Shown in pieces: positions 57,164 through 64,000 of a DNA stretch of 64,000 nucleotides. The translations under genes and the position numbers were made by a program. The stretch covers positions 29,796,001 through 29,860,000 of the forward strand of contig JAYKYS010000005.1 in the NCBI GenBank assembly GCA_036924285.1. Reading direction: 5' to 3'. Under the pieces are notes generated by a model that was given only the letters and a program-made list of their open reading frames with translations, searched no databases and was not told the DNA's origin. This DNA is from Asterella californica (Eukaryota; Streptophyta; Marchantiopsida; Marchantiales; Aytoniaceae). Every line of letters starts with the position of its first letter. Within the stretch, counting starts at the first letter, position 1.

Positions 57164-58681
57164 TTATTTTCTATTTTCTTGCGCCAATCGCTTGCTTGGG
57201 CAATGTCTAACGATGTGCCCTCGTTGGTGGCAATGAAAGCAAGCGTCAGGAAGATTTTTGTACGTAACCTTTTGCATGTACACCTCCAATTCCTCATCGT
57301 CCTCCACTTCAACCTCTATGTATTCCGTTAGGTCAGTATCCAGATCCAGAAGCACACAACCGCGAACGCAGTGGAACTGACATTCTTTCTGCTCATTCGT
57401 CAGATACAATACCTCTCCTAAGCTTGCTAACATCTCTTCTCCTAGGTATTCATACCCCGTATTGATGCTTGCCAATTCCATCCACATCGGTGCCCTTCTT
57501 GTGCGCAAATTCGTCGGGTCAAAGGAGAGTTCCCACGGGAAGGCAAACACCATCCTTGTCCCCATGAACAGAGGAGAAACAGCAAGTATTCTATCTCTCT
57601 GTTCTTTTTCCGCTACTTGAATCAAAAAGCAATTTCTTCCCAGCACGCGTAGTCTTTCTACGAGGATTCCCATCTGCTGGGTAAGTATTATCTCTGCCCA
57701 ATCCCTCACAATATCTCTTGATGGTGAGATATCTGCTGTGTACAGCACAAAAGTAGTTCTCTCCAGCTTTGCCATTCTATTGAGTAGAAGTCTTTTTGTT
57801 GTGGTAATTCTCGTTGTTTTCTGACTTTCTCTCGGCGGGTCCTTCTCCTTCATTTCTTGCAGGGCCGTTTTCAGATTCTCCCTCGTCGATTCCGAGACAG
57901 CCTGGTCGCCATAGAGTTCCGGGTAAGTATTTTTTCTCGCTTCTCCGTTCTTGCAAAATCTAGCCAAGTTTCGATTTATGGATTCTTGTGATCTCGCGAT
58001 TTCTGCCCAGTTCTGTACTCTCCTTTCTCTCTCTATCGTCCCTTCCTCCTTCTTCTTTGTGTCTCTTCCAGTGTTAGGTCGCCTTTCCTCTCCTTTTTCT
58101 CCCCCTCTGTCTTTCTTGTGGTTCTGATTCGCTCTTGTTTCTGTGGTTGTATTTCTCGCAGGATGATGACCGTTCCCTGTTGGTGCGTTTCCTGAAGGAG
58201 GAGTCTGGGCATTTGACGTCATTTGTTGTCTCCCTTGGAGGTTGACAGGGGGCCGTCCTGTTCCTTGAAGCTTCCTTTCCTCCATTGGTCCTTCCTTCTG
58301 TGGCTTCCTAGTTTCGCTACCTGCTGTCATTATTGCCCCGCTTCTGCGCCCTGCTATCTGGTTCCCTAAGAGTTCCAGCTCTGATATTGTACTCTCTCTG
58401 GCTCGCTTTAATGGAGGTGACAGCGGAATAATTTCCTCTTTAGTCCCTGGTCTCCCTTCCTGTCTGTATCCTTCCGGCTCGTTCGTGATGTCTTTTAGTG
58501 TAATCCGTTCCCTACTCATTCGCTTTCGAGCTTTTGCTGGTGCTTTGTGAGTCCCAGTCCCATTCGATTCTTTCTTAGTGACAGCGGCGGTAAAAACAAA
58601 ATTCCAGATTGCTTCTTCGCTTACATCTGGTTTCTTGTTCTTCTCTTTCAGGATCTTCTCTTCTTGTATCAGTTCTTGCAT
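57164..58681 (-). pseudogene. LINE ORF1 protein (DUF4283-like domain plus CCHC knuckle)
   Basis: A 505-codon frame. The N-terminal 250 residues are charged and disordered. About residues 285-440 resemble the RNA-binding DUF4283 domain of plant LINE ORF1 (LERTTFVLYTADISPSRDIV, MGTRMVFAFPWELSFDP, APMWMELASIN). An acidic stretch follows, then one CCHC knuckle CFHCHQRGHIVRHCP (about residues 483-497). The product would package LINE RNA. The frame ends soon after the knuckle because of a probable shift; similar ORF1 proteins usually continue. Confidence 0.85.
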
Positions 58682-59990
58682 ACCGTTCTACTCCAATTTC
58701 ACTGCTCGTTCCTCACTCACGTTTCAACTACCCAACAAATTCAAAAAGTTCCCTATGGCACGCCTAAGCGGCCATAGCCGTGGACCCAAATGTCCTCAGC
58801 CCTCACGCACCCGCCATCGCCGCTTCAGCCGCTTCTCCCCAGGCGCGAACACCACTGAATGTGAAACCTTTCAGTTCACAAATTTCTTCTTATATAATAT
58901 TCTACTTTTATTAATATTACTCATAAGTGCAAGGCAAATGGCTACCCCAAAAGTCTTACACTCATCCAGTTCCGACTGTAGTCCGATAAGAAGTCACTAC
59001 AGTACTGTACTATCGATCCCTGGGGAAAGATCTTCTCTCTCTTTCTTTTCCTTCTGCTGTCTCTCTGTCTCCCCATCTTTTCCTTCACTGCTTTTTGGCT
59101 TTCCTTGGGTGGGGCAATGGCTAGCTGCTCACCATGTAGGATATTAATGGTAAGGCTATGACAGGGACTTCATCTCTTCTCTTGTCTTGGCTATATACCG
59201 GTGACCGACTTCGCCAGTGCATGGCTCGATCAGTCCACAACTGCTCGCATGCCCCCTTACTGGGGCTGTGCAGACTCAACAGATTTGCCAGATATGGCAT
59301 GGTATCATAAATAGCGGGTGTTCTCGCTCTCCCAGTCCCGTCCACGCACATTTCCGCTGCGTGTTACAGTACTCTCAAGCTGTACGATTCTTCACGTACG
59401 TTGTACTAGCTAAAGAACGTAAAGTTGGGCCGTCCGTCAATCCATTCCCCACCACCTTCCGGTACCATGTACTACTACTACTGGAGGGTGGACACCACTC
59501 CGTTAGCATTTGCCTCGTTAGACTATGCGTGGTTGCGACTGGGCTCACAAACCGACAAAATCAACAAACATCACATCGACTGAAACTTATCCGCTCTCGT
59601 GAAATAATTTCGCATGATTTAAGACCCTGGATGTCACTCCATCTACGATTATAACGTCATGTGAAACGGTGTTTATTTTGCACTACATTTGAATTTCGTA
59701 TATAATCAACACTATTTCTTCTTCATTTTTTGGTGACTAGGTACATATAAACACAAATATAAAATAGTTCTCGAAATATGTGACTATATTAATAAAATCA
59801 CTTGATGGGGAAAAGTAAGCTCTTTTTACTTCACTTTTTTGCCAGTCTTTAGTAAAATCTTACAAATTCGTTACTTAAATACAAATTCATAAATTGCTAC
59901 TCTAAGTTGGATTGTGCGATTCTCTTGACCATTGTCATTATCACATGACACAACATAAATTTTAATCATAATTTTTGATGTACAATATAC

Positions 59991-60008
59991 ATATATATAT
60001 ATATATAT
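59991..60008. repeat. AT dinucleotide microsatellite
   Basis: Uninterrupted (AT)9. Confidence 0.9.
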
Positions 60009-61941
60009 GATGTCTTGTGACGTTTACTGTTGACTTATAAACTACTTATTGCCCTTAACTTTAATTAGATATATAGTCACATTTTCTTTAACAACATAAA
60101 TATAGGAATATAAACAGTGAAATAGTAACTATAACGAAAGAGTTTCACAAAAGAAATAGATTTTGAAAAAAGTGTCCCTATATGATGTTTGTAACTATAT
60201 CGGATGTGATTATAACAAGCTTTTACTGTATATAAAAGTAATTTTATCATTTTACATACTTTTACTTATCTTATAATTTTTATAAGAAGACATTTTGTAT
60301 CTTTAAATTAATATAAATATATTTCAAATATATATGTAAAAGTTGTTATTAGATATAAACCTTTCTTGTAACAAGTTACAAAGATCAGATGAGAAGATGT
60401 AATTGCAACATTTCAAGTTTTGTCAAGGACTGCAGAACGTCTCTAGTCGTACGATTCATTTGTTTCCAATGGTATTCAAGAGATCTCATTTACGGACATA
60501 CACTGCATACATGTAGTGACTCGAAAATTTACAGCAAAAACCCATAAGTTTTACAGGAATCTTGTACATCGAAGGTACGAGTGTCTGCTAAAGATTCTGG
60601 AAATATAAAGTTTCTCCTCCTTTGTATTTTGGATTTCCATTATGTACGATACACCATCTTCCGCTGGCAAGAATTTCATAAAACACAATTGAATTTTATA
60701 AATCACTATATTTTTGTATGCTATTTTGATAAACTATGATTTTTAAATATTTTTTCTGGAAGTGCAGTTTAACCGTTCTATCCTCTGCCAACTCTTATAG
60801 ACTTAATATTTCTTTAATCTTTTACCGCTGCAAAGACCACGACCGTGGTCGTGGTTCTCAGTCTTAAAGATCTTGGGGTATTCACTATCGCCCGTGCTAG
60901 TTTGCTAGATGACTATAGTCCCATGTGCTCCTCTCGGTTTGCTTCCCTTCTCTGTTGCAGTCCTCGTCTATATTGGACAGCACTTGTCCCCATTACTGTA
61001 CTTGAACCGGAGGCTTACTGCGTCGTTTCAGGGGTTACCACGCGACTGTACGCACTACTGTGTTTGTTCTCTTTTCTGTCAGTAAAAATTACAACAAGAA
61101 ATAGTAAAATATAGAACAAAAATAGAAAAGGGGTAGTTAAGTAAAAGACAGAGGAAACTGAATAATAAAAACAACTCTGTTTAGTAAAATGAAATCTATT
61201 ACAATAGGCTCTCCCTTATTATTCTGCCTAATTGCACGTCAGATATAACATGATTTATTGAACTCACCTCTCAAACTGACCATGTAACATCCATCTTGCT
61301 ACTGTGGTTTAGTTGGGGTTTCCTATTCCCTAGTTTGACACTCGTTACTATATAAAGAGAGTATATCAGCGGATCACCGTTTGAGATCATTTCCATCGTG
61401 TGGCTTGAGCTACATGCGGTTGGTGATATGCGGTATCAAATTCTGATAAAACAGCAGTGCGGCATTTTGCCTTATACCATTCATGGAAGAACTCCGTAGG
61501 CAAAAGAAAACACATTCGAGATTTGTGTAAGCGAAAGGAGTATTTATATCATATAAAATATATTATTTACATCATATATATTTATTATAATACATAGTTT
61601 ACATTATTTACATCATATATATAATATAATTTGGACCAAAGCCACCCAACGCAAAAATAGATTCTAAAGTGGGACCTAAAGTCTCTTCTCTTATAGAAAA
61701 AGGACTTTCTAGACCTTATGGAAAATTATAAGTCGAAAGGTTAGAGCAAGATAATCTTGTAAGGCTAAGTAAGACCATCTGTTGTCGGTAGCAAGTCCTA
61801 TTTGTTTTCCCTTGATTTGATTAGCTCTTAGTAATTTTGTCTAGCTTGGTCGGACCGTCCTTAATGTTTCTTCGCTTGACTTGCCAGAAATTGTAATTGT
61901 AATACTCAAATCATGTTGGTTCAGTTGCTTCGAATGAATCG

Positions 61942-61961
61942 ATATATATATATATATATAT
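61942..61961. repeat. AT dinucleotide microsatellite
   Basis: Uninterrupted (AT)10. Confidence 0.9.
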
Positions 61962-62689
61962 GGCGATAATAGTAGATGACACCGTAGTCGAGAAGTTTTG
62001 GTTTTTAAAACGATGTCTCACGATGTATCACTTTCGTTCAAATATCTAATAAACAGATTCTTTTATCACATCGTAAAGTTTCTTATGGTCGACTTATGCG
62101 TTTCCGTGTTGTTTTGATCTTTTTGACCCTATTCGTTTGCATAGATTCTAAATTATGCATATAGTACTATGGAACTGTTTTCCAAACCACTTGCGAATCA
62201 AACCATAAATCAAATAGTCTATTCTATTTTTTAGTTAATATAAAATAAAAATATTTTTAAATAAAATATCTGTTATGAATTTTAGAACTTTATTTACTCC
62301 TATATTTTTAGAACTTATAATACTTTATTTTTATAAAAAATAAGTTTTAAAAATGTTTACTTTTTGGATTCTGGAGTAAAAAGTACCTTATTTACTTGAA
62401 ATTAACTTATGAATTCTCGGGTTAAAGCCTCACTGTTATTGAGAGATGTCCATGCAAACATTTCAAGAAAGGATAATTCTGTTGCGGTGGAGTTCCCTTC
62501 TCGATAACAATGCAATTGAGGATGGTGCAAAACATGCATGCTAACATCACAAATATTGCTAGCCATTGAAGATATGACCTTTTACAAAACAAGAGGTTGA
62601 TCACCCAAGAAGCAGTCACTTAGACAAATGACTTAAATGTAGTTTTCTTTTACGGTAGGTTCATCCCTTTCTTAATGCAGTACGTTGTA

Positions 62690-64000
62690 GTGTATAAAAC
62701 ATGATGTACAACAACAGTCAAAAATTGAACGGCTCTTCTGCCATCTCTACTACGTATCCTAGCATAGGCTGAACCATCATCCATAACTCGTGTTTCTATT
62801 CTAACAACAGTAATGTAAGGCTGCCCTAGAATGATAAATATATTGATATATCTTGTACAAAGAAATTCTGAACATCACTGATGTCACCCATAGTTATCTT
62901 GATGTTGAGACAAGCATCATAGAGTTCTCCTCTCTGGTTGTCGGCAACACGAATAAGCCATCCATGGTCGGTGACTATGAGCCACCTCCCACGCTTGTAC
63001 AGCTCCTTAGACATTAGATTAATCTCTGAGCCGTGATCAATCAATGCCACCAGATCTCTCATCTTCACTAAGGTCTCTGTGGTTGCTCTTGCCCAATTTT
63101 GTGAGAGTAATGACTCTTCTGTGACATTTCTACCTCATATTCAAACCTCATGTGCTGATATGATCTCCCCTCTAATACTTGAGAGTAGTAACCAACAATC
63201 TCTTTTTCTTCTTCCGACGGTTTGGTCCCTAGGGCGCTAAGCGTAGCTGCTTCACCAAAAATCGGAGGTAATCTGAGTTCTATGATAACTTCATAGAACT
63301 CACGCTTTGCTATCTCAAAAATCTCATCCAAAGTAAACTTAACCTTCCCATTGAAGATCGGATTCTCTAACACTTGCTTCAAGTCTGTAGCAATCTCAAT
63401 GTCAAACTGAAGTTTGAATGCAGGTGTCTTACCACTCTCTTTGCTTTTCCCCTTCTCCTTTGGTGTTGTAGGTGCTACATCCTCCATAGTCTCCTCTCGA
63501 GTAGGTGTTGTCTCTTATGTTGTCTCTGGTCTAGCCCTTTCACTCCTCGTGGCAGGCCGTTTGGATGTAGAAGTCTCATCTGCATCCTCCTTCACACGTT
63601 TTTCTTCTAGTACAGTCTCATGATGACTCCGTGCAACATAAGCATGCACTAACATAGTATCTACAAGATCATCTCATCTTGTAGCTTCTCGAATTGAGTT
63701 GCCAATCCTCCGTAGCACATCCTTGTTTAGCTCTATTCTGGCTACGGATCTCACTGCATTAGACCATAATCCAGTAGTCTCTTTTTCTCTCTCCATTTTC
63801 ACTTTCACTCCACAAGTAGCAGCATCCACAAGAGAAACAGCATGTGATGCAGATATTTCATTTACAAGCCTTTTCATACCACCCTTGCCAAAGTTGGTTC
63901 CCAACATCATCCTAGTCTCTCTCAAATGGATCTTATCATCTTTGAAGAAGATAAGATCTTTCTTCAGCGCATCTGTAAACTCCTCACAATCTCTTCTTAC
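62690..64000 (-). pseudogene. Decayed gag/retropepsin element, runs off the right edge
   Basis: Minus-strand pieces in order: an open stretch from the window edge to 63674 (RETRMMLGTNFGKGGMK...), a broken linker, 63487-63068 (KLQFDIEIATDLKQVLE, FTLDEIFEIAKREFYEVII), 63068-62826 with a retropepsin core ALIDHGSEINLMSKELY followed by FFVQD, then a stop, then LGQPYITVVRIE, DDGSAYARIRSRDGRRAV and QFLTV reading on to about 62690. The expected active-site triplet DTG/DSG is DHG here. Stops and shifts show decay. This gag-protease type is one I associate with bryophyte genomes (from memory, uncertain). RT and integrase would lie to the left on this strand but are absent, so the element is truncated. 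Confidence 0.7.

Larger units (their letters stand above)
51970..58681 (-). mobile_element. L1-type LINE retrotransposon, near full length but broken
   Basis: On the minus strand the order is ORF1 with CCHC knuckle, apurinic-type endonuclease, reverse transcriptase, zf-RVT-like C-terminus, a 3' region and a 12-base poly(A) (T run at 51970-51981). That is the standard plant L1 layout. Several frameshifts and stops show it is dead. The 5' end is not fixed and may extend a little past 58681; I could not find a target-site duplication. Elements like this supply the enzymes that mobilise SINEs such as the one at 20.8 kb, but only if their tails match, which is not established. Confidence 0.9.
58682..62689. 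other. Intergenic DNA, partly very AT-rich, no gene recognised
   Basis: 58682-59700 is CT-rich on the plus strand with open frames of up to 189 codons (58578-59147) that overlap LINE ORF1 antisense and show no motif; part may be LINE 5' UTR. From 59700 to 62400 the DNA is strongly AT-rich, with AT microsatellites at 59991-60008 and 61942-61961 and a small hairpin at 60836-60855. Confidence 0.45.

Noticed and set aside
58578..59147. 189-codon plus-strand Ser/Phe-rich frame
   Set aside because: It starts antisense to LINE ORF1 and continues in CT-rich DNA without any motif.
1..64000. CRISPR array, prokaryotic operon or phage system
   Set aside because: No regularly spaced short repeats with unique spacers and no compact gene clusters. 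All recognisable proteins are eukaryotic retrotransposon proteins.

Overview
The window looks like a gene-poor, transposon-rich stretch of a land-plant nuclear genome. Four things point that way: an Arabidopsis-type TTTAGGG telomere motif, Ty3/gypsy chromoviruses primed by initiator tRNA-Met, an L1-type LINE whose ORF1 has the plant LINE layout, and a tRNA-derived SINE. A degenerate gag/protease element at the right edge resembles a group I associate with bryophytes (mosses and liverworts). A bryophyte is therefore my best guess, but it is an inference. I could not recognise any intact host protein gene, tRNA or rRNA.

Layout. Positions 1-20,700 are AT-rich and non-coding. They hold several copies of a roughly 330-bp hairpin-bearing repeat (about 1318-2110, 13383-15040, 16820-17161, and again near 51000) and two foldback MITE-like elements (2259-2627, about 16027-16725). 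From 20.7 to 28 kb there is a SINE with a perfect 13-bp target-site duplication, a second SINE fragment, two related remnants of an unknown protein family, and two adjacent satellite-like tandem arrays (monomers of about 182 bp and 157 bp).

From 29 to 49.4 kb lies a cluster of one chromovirus family: a solo LTR (29094-30042) and two full-length copies on the minus strand (33275-40528 and 41524-49412). Each is flanked by its own 4-bp target-site duplication. The second copy carries a 783-bp solo LTR of another family inside one of its LTRs. Both copies have nearly complete gag-pol frames with only one or two disabling changes. Their polyproteins run gag, CCHC, protease, RT, RNase H, integrase and chromodomain.

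From 49.4 to 59 kb there is a short head-to-head telomeric palindrome, another hairpin repeat, and a minus-strand L1-type LINE (51970 to about 58700) with ORF1, endonuclease, RT and zf-RVT regions broken by several frameshifts. From 59 to 62.7 kb I see nothing beyond AT-rich DNA. From 62.7 kb to the right edge runs a decayed gag/retropepsin element, also on the minus strand.

Working together: nothing here suggests a host operon or pathway. The logic is that of transposons. The chromoviruses and the LINE are autonomous families (these copies are damaged), the SINE and MITEs depend on enzymes supplied elsewhere, and solo LTRs and decay show ongoing removal. The observations most worth a second look are the hairpin-array repeat whose stems differ in sequence yet stay paired, the SINE whose 5' end is an inverted copy of its own flank, and the paired satellite arrays.
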